In this document: positions 1 through 6,424 of the stretch, in pieces
Numbering within the stretch: the stretch's first letter is position 1
Layout of the letters: each line of letters starts with the position of its first letter
Assembly: GCA_029548715.1 (NCBI GenBank)
Contig: JAKPMW010000328.1
Coordinates: 1-24,686 of the forward strand
Direction of reading: 5' to 3'
From: Spirochaetota bacterium
Lineage (GTDB): Bacteria; Spirochaetota; JAGLSM01; JAKPMW01
DNA length: 24,686 bases
Made by a program: the position numbers and the translations under genes
Notes under the pieces: generated by a model
Told to the model about the DNA's origin: nothing
Database searches by the model: none
What the model saw: the letters and a program-made list of their open reading frames with translations, nothing else

Positions 1-46
1 GGATGGCTCAACTGTCAGGCGCTACGCCCCGACAACCAGGCCATCC
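1..46. other. Nested imperfect hairpin at the window edge
   Basis: The first 46 bases fold back on themselves in three nested stems. GGATGGC (1-7) pairs with GCCATCC (40-46), TGTC (13-16) with GACA (31-34), and GGCG (18-21) with CGCC (25-28), leaving a 3-base loop and one large and one small internal loop. No T-tract follows on either strand, so it is not a typical intrinsic terminator, and it lacks tRNA features. It could be a terminator or processing signal of a gene left of the window, the end of an insertion element, or chance. From 47 to 124 I see nothing else before the stop codon of the minus-strand gene. Confidence 0.35.
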
Positions 47-124
47 AAGATCGAAAGGGATATCATCCGCTTCCTGCAGCAAATTGGCTAAACAGGGATT
101 GTTCCGCGCTTTTCAAAAAACTCC

Positions 125-1519
125 TCACTCCTGGCTGGCCAGCGCTGCCCTGACTGTTTCGTCATCCAGCGTGACAAGCAGGCTGCGGGATGCGGCGGCC
201 GAGACGGCCCCCAACGGTGCCCCCGGAATCCGCCTGACATGCTTGGCCTCGGTCAGCATGACCTCTTCACGGCCAAACTTTTTCGCCTCGCTGTAGTAGA
301 GCGCAATCACGGCGGCCGTGTGGATCTCCTCCTCGCTGAAGACATGGCCCTTGCGCTTCCGCCGCAAGAGAACGTGCGAACCAGGCCAGTTTTTGGCATG
401 AAACCAGAGGTCATTGCCGGATGCAACCTTGAGGCTCAACTGGGCGTTAGAGGCCGCGCTCTTGCCCGCCAGTATGACCACGTGCTCCTTGACGAAGGTC
501 CGCCAGGGCAGGGCCCGCTTTTGCCCACCCTTCGGGGCCGGGAGTGACACTGTCGCTGGCTTCCCGCCTCTGCCCGGCGTGGGTCCCTGTCCTGGCAGGG
601 CGGAAAAAGCCGGACATGCCAGCCCCGCACAGGCGGCCCGCTCCGCTTCGAGCCGGTCAAGCACCAGCCTGATTTCATCAAGCCGACGGGCGGCCGAAAC
701 CAGTCCGCGCCTGTAGCGGGCTGCCCGGGCAAAAAACACCTCAAGATTGGAACCCGGGTCCTTGAGCGGGTCAAGCGGCACACGAATCGTCGAAACCGTC
801 CCGTCGGCCCCCGGAGAAAACCAGTCCTCAAGTTCGACCGAGTCCATCCCCCGGCGCAGCTTGTAGAGCTGGCTCTTGACCAGCTCACCCAGGCGCTGCA
901 CCGCCTCATGCCCGGCAAACTCTTCAAGATCGCGCCCGATGTTTTCGATCAGCCGGCGCTGCTTTTTGATCCCGGCATCCATCTGCCGTAAAACCCGGGC
1001 CTTCTGCTCCTCAAACAGACGGACCAGCGGTCCATCGTCCACCTCGGGGTGCATGCCCTCCTCACAACCCGCTGCATCATGCCCGCATTGCTCACCCGAC
1101 AGGCCATCCCCGAAGCGCCCGCCCTCCTGCCCGAGAATCAGCCGTCCATCCGGCAGGCAGAGCGAGAGTCCGTGCCGGTCAAAACGGCAGACAACCTCAC
1201 CTTCGGTCTCTCCTGACAAAGCAGCCAGCCGCACAGAGAGAAGGAATCCCTGCCGCAGATTGCAGCATCTGGCAATCCTTCCTCCTGCAACATATTTTCG
1301 CAGTGCCATCACGTCCGCAGGCGGGTGGAGCCCCCTCCCGGGCAGACGGGCCGTCCTGAGGATAGCGCTGCACGCACCACCCCGGACCCCGGGAACAGGC
1401 ACGAGCCAGTACCGCCCAGGCCCGCTGAGCTCGAATTCGACCAGCCCGGGATGAGGGCTGGCAATATGACCGATCGTATACCCGATACAGGAAACCCGTT
1501 CCATAACGCCCATCCGCAC
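125..1519 (-). CDS. NFACT family protein (RqcH/Tae2-like), shortened N-terminus
   Basis: This 464-residue protein ends in an NFACT-R (DUF814) domain. The motifs GNDLWFHAKNWPGSHV, a preceding VILAGKSAASNAQL, and a late HTAAVIALYYSEAKK are typical of the family. The middle, roughly residues 165-300, is rich in charged helices and contains an ELVKSQLYKL segment and a VPLDPLKDPGSNLEVFF segment, as in the coiled-coil arm of NFACT proteins. The family binds large ribosomal subunits carrying peptidyl-tRNA; RqcH adds Ala tails in ribosome quality control, while other members act as surface fibronectin-binding proteins. The N-terminal NFACT-N part is short and divergent compared with the roughly 560-580 residues of Firmicute RqcH, so tailing activity is uncertain. 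The start is unclear: GTG at 1519, ATG at 1513 and ATG at 1504 are all in frame, and none has a strong Shine-Dalgarno sequence. Confidence 0.85.
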   Translation of the reverse strand: MRMGVMERVSCIGYTIGHIASPHPGLVEFELSGPGRYWLVPVPGVRGGACSAILRTARLPGRGLHPPADVMALRKYVAGGRIARCCNLRQGFLLSVRLAALSGETEGEVVCRFDRHGLSLCLPDGRLILGQEGGRFGDGLSGEQCGHDAAGCEEGMHPEVDDGPLVRLFEEQKARVLRQMDAGIKKQRRLIENIGRDLEEFAGHEAVQRLGELVKSQLYKLRRGMDSVELEDWFSPGADGTVSTIRVPLDPLKDPGSNLEVFFARAARYRRGLVSAARRLDEIRLVLDRLEAERAACAGLACPAFSALPGQGPTPGRGGKPATVSLPAPKGGQKRALPWRTFVKEHVVILAGKSAASNAQLSLKVASGNDLWFHAKNWPGSHVLLRRKRKGHVFSEEEIHTAAVIALYYSEAKKFGREEVMLTEAKHVRRIPGAPLGAVSAAASRSLLVTLDDETVRAALASQE

Positions 1520-1554
1520 GTCATACGTCCGACAGGGCCACGTATGGATTTCGT

Positions 1555-1582
1555 TTGCCCGCAGGCCAGACTATACTATAAT
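1555..1582 (+). promoter_or_regulatory. Sigma-70-type promoter of the small conserved gene
   Basis: TTGCCC (1555-1560) and a perfect TATAAT (1577-1582) are separated by 16 bases. They are followed about 24 bases later by the GGAGG ribosome binding site (1601-1605) and the ATG at 1613. This is inferred from the consensus only. Confidence 0.6.
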
Positions 1583-1586
1583 TATA
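1581..1586 (-). promoter_or_regulatory. Possible -10 box for the NFACT gene
   Basis: Read on the minus strand this hexamer is TATAAT, overlapping the plus-strand -10 by two bases. It lies 60-75 bases upstream of the candidate NFACT starts. I see no good -35 box on this strand, so the assignment is tentative. The AT-rich tract 1571-1593 probably serves both directions. Confidence 0.35.
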
Positions 1587-1612
1587 GCTATAACCAGAGC
1601 GGAGGATACGCC

Positions 1613-1867
1613 ATGACTGATGCCGAGCGCGAGGAGCTTGAACGACTTCGCCAGGAAAACGCCGAACTGCGCACCAAGGTTCAGCGCGGAAAAAACCTTG
1701 AGCTCAAGGTCAGCCAGAAAGGGGCTGTCTCGGTCTACGGATTGAACCGTTTTCCGGTCACCCTCTATAAAGAGCAGTGGGAACGGCTCCTCGAATTCCA
1801 GGAGCAGATCCGCGACTTTATCCGGGATCACGAAAGCGAACTTGCGGTCCGGGCCAAGCCCGAGTAA
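1613..1867 (+). CDS. Small conserved protein with N-terminal coiled coil (84 aa), function unknown
   Basis: The start at 1613 is fixed by a GGAGG ribosome binding site 7 bases upstream and a consensus promoter. The reading frame is open further upstream, but that part overlaps the divergent gene. The protein begins with a charged leucine-zipper-like helix (EELERLRQENAELR, residues 7-20). Next come a compact strand-rich core around VSQKGAVSVYGLNRFPVTLY (residues 33-52) and a C-terminal amphipathic helix. The KGAVSVYGLxRFPVTLYxEQW pattern looks like a small conserved domain I have seen in unrelated bacteria without an assigned function; this is from memory and was not searched. It has no signal peptide or membrane segment. 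It is monocistronic, between its own promoter and a strong terminator, suggesting high independent expression. A DNA- or protein-binding role is possible but unproven. Confidence 0.85.
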   Translation: MTDAEREELERLRQENAELRTKVQRGKNLELKVSQKGAVSVYGLNRFPVTLYKEQWERLLEFQEQIRDFIRDHESELAVRAKPE

Positions 1868-1887
1868 GCCAGGCACTTCTTTCACTC

Positions 1888-1923
1888 AAAGGGCTGCGCC
1901 TCCTGCCGGGCAGCCCTTTTGTT
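1888..1923 (+). terminator. Intrinsic terminator after the small conserved gene
   Basis: A 10-bp perfect stem, AAAGGGCTGC (1888-1897) with GCAGCCCTTT (1910-1919), encloses a 12-base loop and runs into TTTTG. The reverse strand also reads as a hairpin followed by a short TTT, so it may stop the minus-strand operon ending at 1963 as well. Confidence 0.85.
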
Positions 1924-1962
1924 TTCTCCGGCATCCCATTCTGGGCACGTGCGCATATCAAT

Positions 1963-2862
1963 CTATTCTTCTTCGACAAAGTAGTCTGTATCGATGTTAT
2001 ATATTTTGTAACTCTGTTTTAGCGAAACTCCCAATTCGTTCTCGATCATGTATTGAGCCAGTTTTTGACCATCAATCAGAATGACAGACACATCAAGATT
2101 CTCGGCATACTCCAGTGCTTCTCGGGTAAAAGTGGACATGGTGATGAAAATGCCTTTTTTGGCACGCTTCCCCTGCAAGGCTCCAACGAATTTCTGAATC
2201 TCTGGCCTGCCAACAGAACTCTCCCACTTTTTTGCTTGAATGTAAATTTTGTCCAACCCAAGCCTGTCTTCCTTTATAACTCCGTCTATACCTTCGTCAG
2301 AACCCTTTGGAGTCACCTCGCCATTGGCCATTTCAGATCCACCATACCCCATTGTAATCAACAGGTCGAGCACAAGTTTTTCAAAGAAGTATGGAGAACA
2401 AGCCTTTATCTGACTGAGCAGCTGCGATGATAGCTCACTTCTTATCCGCGTATATCCAATTTCAATCAGTTCATCCGGTGTCTTTTCAAGAATCTGATTA
2501 TCTTCAATCTCTGCTTCTCTCTCGGAATTACGATTTCTTGAGAAATTTGAAAATTTGTTCAGATACGATATTGTGATCTTTTCTGGGGGGTTTGTTAAAA
2601 CATTCCTTCCCTCTTCTGTAATAGCATATACCGCACGTGAAGGGGAGGTCAGCAAATCAGCCATTTTGAGATACGCTATAGCCCAAGCTATCCGATTATA
2701 GTATAGCGGCTGTTTTCCCGACGGTATCTTCTGATCTTGTTCCTCCGCTGTGATATTGAAGTGAGCAATCATCTGCACACGTAATTCTTTGGATGATTTT
2801 TCCTTTCCGTCCTGGAACGCCATCAGCAGTGGAAGCATTATCGTCTGAAAATCCGGTATCAT
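1963..2862 (-). CDS. mrr: Mrr-type restriction endonuclease
   Basis: The 299 residues match the two-domain plan of Mrr. An N-terminal winged-helix-like domain (about residues 5-95, with YYNRIAWAIAYLKMADLL) is joined by a charged linker to a C-terminal PD-(D/E)xK nuclease (about 150-270). The nuclease motifs GSDEGIDG (187-194) and IYIQAKKW (206-213, QAK at 209-211) are both intact, so the enzyme is probably active. Mrr proteins are Type IV enzymes cutting methylated or foreign DNA. No methyltransferase lies nearby, as expected for Type IV. The gene is clearly poorer in G+C than its surroundings: positions 2521-2580 have 18 G+C in 60 bases, against 43 in 60 at 3241-3300. This suggests recent acquisition. 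It is nevertheless coupled to the gene before it by an ATGA overlap, with AGGAG just upstream of its ATG. Confidence 0.9.
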   Translation of the reverse strand: MIPDFQTIMLPLLMAFQDGKEKSSKELRVQMIAHFNITAEEQDQKIPSGKQPLYYNRIAWAIAYLKMADLLTSPSRAVYAITEEGRNVLTNPPEKITISYLNKFSNFSRNRNSEREAEIEDNQILEKTPDELIEIGYTRIRSELSSQLLSQIKACSPYFFEKLVLDLLITMGYGGSEMANGEVTPKGSDEGIDGVIKEDRLGLDKIYIQAKKWESSVGRPEIQKFVGALQGKRAKKGIFITMSTFTREALEYAENLDVSVILIDGQKLAQYMIENELGVSLKQSYKIYNIDTDYFVEEE

Positions 2863-3386
2863 CTCATCTCCTGTCCCTCAACATCGAGGTATTCCTGCAC
2901 CCGTTCGCCGCCATCACGTCTCGCGGGTACGAGCACTTGTGCAATCCAGACATCCGGGCGCCGTGCCCGCAGGCGCTGGATCATGGCCAGAGCGCCATAC
3001 CACACCCCCGCCAGACCGAATGCCAGCAGGACGGCCACTGCGTCACTCCCCGGAGCGATCTCTGTTCCCAGCACAAACCCGGCCATGAAACAGACCAGTG
3101 GCAGGACAAAGAGGAGCGTCAGCGCCGAAAAGCGGATACCCGATCTTGCGGCCAGCGCCACCATGTCGCCCGGAGCGGCCCCGACCGGATTGCCAACCCG
3201 GATCACCCGGCCAGCCCCGCCCTCGCCAAAGAGTCCACCCTGGCAGCCGCCAGAACAGCCTGCGCAAGAGCCCGAGCTGCAGCCCCCGGTCTCGGAGAGG
3301 ACGCGCACCAGCGCACTTCCCTCCTTGTTTTCGAGGACCCACCCGGTCCCCGCATCGGTCCGAAGACGATCATCTCCCGCCATCAC
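2859..3386 (-). CDS. RseC/MucC family membrane protein
   Basis: This 175-residue protein has the layout of RseC-family proteins. A small N-terminal domain carries a cysteine cluster (C36, C41, C44, C48 in a glycine/serine-rich stretch). A GNPVGAAPGDMV segment follows, then two membrane helices at about residues 83-106 and 114-138, and a short charged tail. Family members include the sigma-E regulator RseC and a subunit of the SoxR-reducing complex; the Cys cluster is thought to bind iron-sulphur or take part in redox control. Neither an rpoE-rseABC set nor an rsx/rnf operon is visible, so the partner here is unknown. Translation may start at GTG 3386 or at ATG 3383; AGGAGG lies at a suitable distance from both. 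It starts 17 bases after the aminopeptidase stop, and its own stop overlaps the mrr start. Confidence 0.8.
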   Translation of the reverse strand: MMAGDDRLRTDAGTGWVLENKEGSALVRVLSETGGCSSGSCAGCSGGCQGGLFGEGGAGRVIRVGNPVGAAPGDMVALAARSGIRFSALTLLFVLPLVCFMAGFVLGTEIAPGSDAVAVLLAFGLAGVWYGALAMIQRLRARRPDVWIAQVLVPARRDGGERVQEYLDVEGQEMR

Positions 3387-3403
3387 GCACTCCCCTCCTG
3401 TCC

Positions 3404-4924
3404 TCAGCCCCCGCTCTCAGCGAGGCCGAGGACCCAGTCCGCCAGAAGCCTGGTCCCGAATCCGGTCGCGCCGGGCGAGTAATACTTCCAGCCCTTTTCA
3501 AAATAGGCCGGTCCTGCAATATCAAGATGGGCCCATTTGGCATTTTTGGGAACAAAGGGCTGCATGAAGAGGGCGGCCGTAATATGCCCGGCGTATGCCC
3601 CCCCGATATTGCGCAGATCGGCGTGGGGCGTCTCCAGTTCCTTTGCATACTCCTCCAACAGGGGGAAGGGCCAGAGCCGCTCGCCCGAGCGTTCTCCGCA
3701 CGCCACCAGGCGGGAGACAAGTCCGTCATCATTCCCCAGCACGCCGGCCAGGGAGGTCCCCAGCGCGCGGATGCAGGCCCCGGTCAGGGTGGCAATATCC
3801 ACAATCGTGTCCGCTCCCTCCTCGCCCGCGCGCGCCAGTCCGTCGATCAGGCAGAGCCGGCCCTCGGCATCCGTGTTGTCCACCTGGATATACTTGCCGT
3901 TTTTATGCCTGAAGATGTCGCCCGGTCGCTGGGCCGCCGAACCGATCATGTTTTCGGCGCAGACCAGGATTCCGGTCACAGCCGTATTTGGCTTTTTTCG
4001 GGCGATCGCGCGCATGGCACCAATCACGGCCGCCGCCCCGGACATGTCGCTCTTCATCTCGTGCATGTCCTTGCCCGGCTTGAGGGAGATCCCGCCCGTG
4101 TCAAACGAGATCCCTTTGCCGACCAGGGCAACATGCCGGGCCGCAGCATCAGGCCGGTAGCGCAGGACAACCATGCGGGGCTCGTAGCGGCTGCCCTGAC
4201 CCACGGCCAGGATTCCGCTATAGCCTCCGGCCACAAGACCGTCCCTGTCCAGGATCTCGACCCCAAGGCCCTCTTCGCGGGCCATGGCGGCCGCCCGTTC
4301 TGCCATGACTGCGGGCGTCATTACGCTTCCCGGCTCGTTGACCAGTGCACGCGCCAGATTGACCGAAACCGCCATGTCCAGCCCGACCCCGATCCGGGCA
4401 TCGAGCGTGGCATCGCCCCCGGTCACCAAAACACACTCAAGATTTTCGAGCACCGCGGAGGGCTTGGCGCGATAGGTTTCAAACCGCCAGGCCGCGATCC
4501 CCAGGGCACACGCCAGATCCTCAAGCAGATCCCCGTTGTGCGCGGCTTCACCATCCAGGATGATCATCAGGCTCGTGGCCTTGAGGCTGAGAGCCGTCTT
4601 GACCAGGTCTGCAATGGCCGTCTTGGCAGCCTCGTGTGCCGCAAGATGCTTGTTCCAGTGTGCAGAATAGAGGACCGTCCTGGCATCCACCCAGCGCCGG
4701 GCCGGACCGGCTGCATCACCGTCCGCACCCTCCGCCTCGTCAGCGTCCGGCAGAGTCCCGGCCGCTCTTGTCCCGGGCTGAAGACTGTTCCCCAAAAAGC
4801 CCTCCAAGGCGGGAATGCGTTCCTTCCATGCAAGGTCAAACAATGCCCCGGCCTCACGGTGCACGATGAATCCCGTCAGATCGGCTCCGGAAGCGGTTGT
4901 ATGTGTACAAATTCGTGTTTTCAT
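3404..4924 (-). CDS. pepA: Leucyl aminopeptidase (M17 family)
   Basis: At 506 residues the length fits the M17 family (E. coli PepA has about 500). The two-metal active site is complete. The segment VGKGISFDTGGISLKP (around residue 270) supplies Lys and Asp ligands, MKSDMSGAA follows, and VDNTDAEGRL (around residue 350) carries the remaining Asp/Glu ligands and the catalytic Arg. The enzyme removes N-terminal residues from peptides in the cytoplasm; some homologues also bind DNA. The N-terminal third is divergent, as is normal for the family. The ATG at 4924 follows AAGGA and overlaps the stop of the upstream hydrolase by one base (TAATG), so the two are probably translationally coupled. It is second in a four-gene minus-strand operon. 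Confidence 0.95.
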   Translation of the reverse strand: MKTRICTHTTASGADLTGFIVHREAGALFDLAWKERIPALEGFLGNSLQPGTRAAGTLPDADEAEGADGDAAGPARRWVDARTVLYSAHWNKHLAAHEAAKTAIADLVKTALSLKATSLMIILDGEAAHNGDLLEDLACALGIAAWRFETYRAKPSAVLENLECVLVTGGDATLDARIGVGLDMAVSVNLARALVNEPGSVMTPAVMAERAAAMAREEGLGVEILDRDGLVAGGYSGILAVGQGSRYEPRMVVLRYRPDAAARHVALVGKGISFDTGGISLKPGKDMHEMKSDMSGAAAVIGAMRAIARKKPNTAVTGILVCAENMIGSAAQRPGDIFRHKNGKYIQVDNTDAEGRLCLIDGLARAGEEGADTIVDIATLTGACIRALGTSLAGVLGNDDGLVSRLVACGERSGERLWPFPLLEEYAKELETPHADLRNIGGAYAGHITAALFMQPFVPKNAKWAHLDIAGPAYFEKGWKYYSPGATGFGTRLLADWVLGLAESGG

Positions 4925-6321
4925 TATTGTGCTGTCCTTTCAGTCTTGTGCCCGCCCGCATGTATCCACTCGGCCATGGGCTTCCAGAGATTCGACTCCG
5001 CACTCAGCGCAAGCAGGATGTCGGCATGCCTGTACGCCGGGAAGGTGAGCATCCGGGTATTCGTGATCCCCGTCAACCCGAGCCACCAGCGGATTCCCGG
5101 GGGTGGCTGCGACCCCGCAACGGGATTGAAACCGGAAAAGGCCATAAAAACAGGCAGCCGATTGCTTGTATCGGGAGAGATCTTCAATCCTTCGTGATAA
5201 AAAGCCCTGGCCCCGATCTCCCAGTAGTCAGCCGCGATCCGGTGCGGATAAAACCACTCCCAGACACCACCCGGGACAGCATGAATCCCCGCCAGGCGTG
5301 TGATATGCGTCTTTTCGCCGTCAGCCCAGCCCGTCAGGGGCTGGGCCCGGTCAAAGCTGCCCGAGGAGACAAGCCAGGACCAGCCCGAGTCGTACCCGCC
5401 CCCGTCATAGAGCCAGCCCAGGAGGGCTTCTCCCGTCATCGACGGCCGGGCGACCCTGGCCGCAGGGAAGAGCGGCATGAAGGGACTGGCGCTCTTGCCA
5501 CCCCAACCGGCCGCCTCAAACACGGTCACCGACGGCCAGCGCCGCTCGAAAACCTCGCGCTCGGCCTGCCCAAGGGCCAGCCCGAGCTTTTGCCGCTGGG
5601 CAGCCGGTGGAAAAAGCCCCCATTCGGGGTTTTCGTCCAGCAGGACCAGGCCCGCCAGACGCTGGTGCCCGCGAATCGCCGCACCCTGTGCCTGCGAAAA
5701 TTCCCTCTGCGCATATGCCATCACAAACTCGACCCCGTCCGACCAGCCACCCAGCCAGACCGGCTTTCCGCCACGGACCGCCTCACGGACTACGACATCC
5801 AGATCGTCAAGGATCAGGCCGTACCCGATCCGGTCCAGCACGGCAGGGTTTTTCCCGATAAGATACGCCAGCGGATCCTGCAGGCGGGCGAGAGCGGCCT
5901 GGGCGTTTGTGGCCTGGCTGGTAACAGCCTGAACATCCGCCTTCCATCCGGCCCTGTCCTCAAAGAGGCTCGCACGCCGGTCAACAGCCCAGACCTCGAT
6001 CCGGCACTGCGCGGCCAGATACGCCGCGGCATGATGAAACCAGGCCGACCCGCAGGTCCAGCCCGAAACCAGGACCAGACGGGCCGCAGGCTGGCCGCTT
6101 GAGGGGAGATACACCTGGGCCCGGGCCCGGTTGCAGGCCTCGGGAAAACCCGCTACCTTTGAGGCCGGCCAGTCGCGGGTCTCAATGGTATAGCCCGGCC
6201 CGCGTCCCGTGACCGGAAAGGAGCTGCCCGTCCCGGCCGCAGCACACATGGGCAAGCAGGTGAGCGAAACCAGGGAGACCAGCATCAGCAGCTGGATACG
6301 TGAAGATGTTCGTGTTTTCAT
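4924..6321 (-). CDS. Exported alpha/beta-hydrolase-like protein
   Basis: The 465-residue protein begins with a signal peptide: MKTRTSSR, then a hydrophobic run to about residue 25, then CAAAG, a likely signal peptidase I site. SLTC or LPMC could also act as a relaxed lipobox. The mature part looks like an alpha/beta hydrolase. It has a LVLVSGWTCGSAW strand-turn, an EVWAVDRR segment, a nucleophile elbow GWSDG at residues 192-196 (Ser194), LVLLDENPEW as a possible acid-bearing strand, and a late YRHADILLA that could supply the His. The substrate cannot be told; an esterase, lipase or peptidase role is possible. It is first in the operon leading to pepA. No good ribosome binding site precedes the ATG at 6321. 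Its first 13 coding bases are identical to those of pepA. Confidence 0.75.
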   Translation of the reverse strand: MKTRTSSRIQLLMLVSLVSLTCLPMCAAAGTGSSFPVTGRGPGYTIETRDWPASKVAGFPEACNRARAQVYLPSSGQPAARLVLVSGWTCGSAWFHHAAAYLAAQCRIEVWAVDRRASLFEDRAGWKADVQAVTSQATNAQAALARLQDPLAYLIGKNPAVLDRIGYGLILDDLDVVVREAVRGGKPVWLGGWSDGVEFVMAYAQREFSQAQGAAIRGHQRLAGLVLLDENPEWGLFPPAAQRQKLGLALGQAEREVFERRWPSVTVFEAAGWGGKSASPFMPLFPAARVARPSMTGEALLGWLYDGGGYDSGWSWLVSSGSFDRAQPLTGWADGEKTHITRLAGIHAVPGGVWEWFYPHRIAADYWEIGARAFYHEGLKISPDTSNRLPVFMAFSGFNPVAGSQPPPGIRWWLGLTGITNTRMLTFPAYRHADILLALSAESNLWKPMAEWIHAGGHKTERTAQ

Positions 6322-6409
6322 GATACCAATCTACTTCCGGCGCACCCCTCCGGCCACCGCCGCTGCGCAGGATGGCCTGCGGCAGTCGTATTCCCGCTGC
6401 TGCAGGCAG

Positions 6410-6424
6410 TATATTTTTCCGATG
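6410..6424 (+). promoter_or_regulatory. Possible leaderless start of malQ (-10 box against the ATG)
   Basis: TATATT (6410-6415) ends six bases before the malQ ATG (6422), so transcription would be expected to begin at or next to the start codon. No Shine-Dalgarno-like sequence is seen at the normal distance. No clear -35 box is visible, so this remains a weak assignment. Confidence 0.3.

Noticed and set aside
1..46. tRNA gene suggested by a 7-bp terminal stem
   Set aside because: The element is too short and lacks an anticodon arm and the conserved T-loop sequence.
3098..5197. A 699-codon open frame on the plus strand opposite pepA and the hydrolase
   Set aside because: It is the antisense shadow of G+C-rich genes with clear family motifs on the minus strand. 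Its translation is Pro/Arg/Gly-rich with no recognisable domain.
4897..6102. A 401-codon plus-strand frame opposite the exported hydrolase
   Set aside because: It covers the signal-peptide-bearing minus-strand gene and lacks any domain or start signal.
4900..6321. Gene duplication suggested by pepA and the hydrolase both starting with ATGAAAACACGAA
   Set aside because: Identity stops after 13 bases and the proteins are unrelated beyond MKTR, so it is likely chance or a favoured initiation context.
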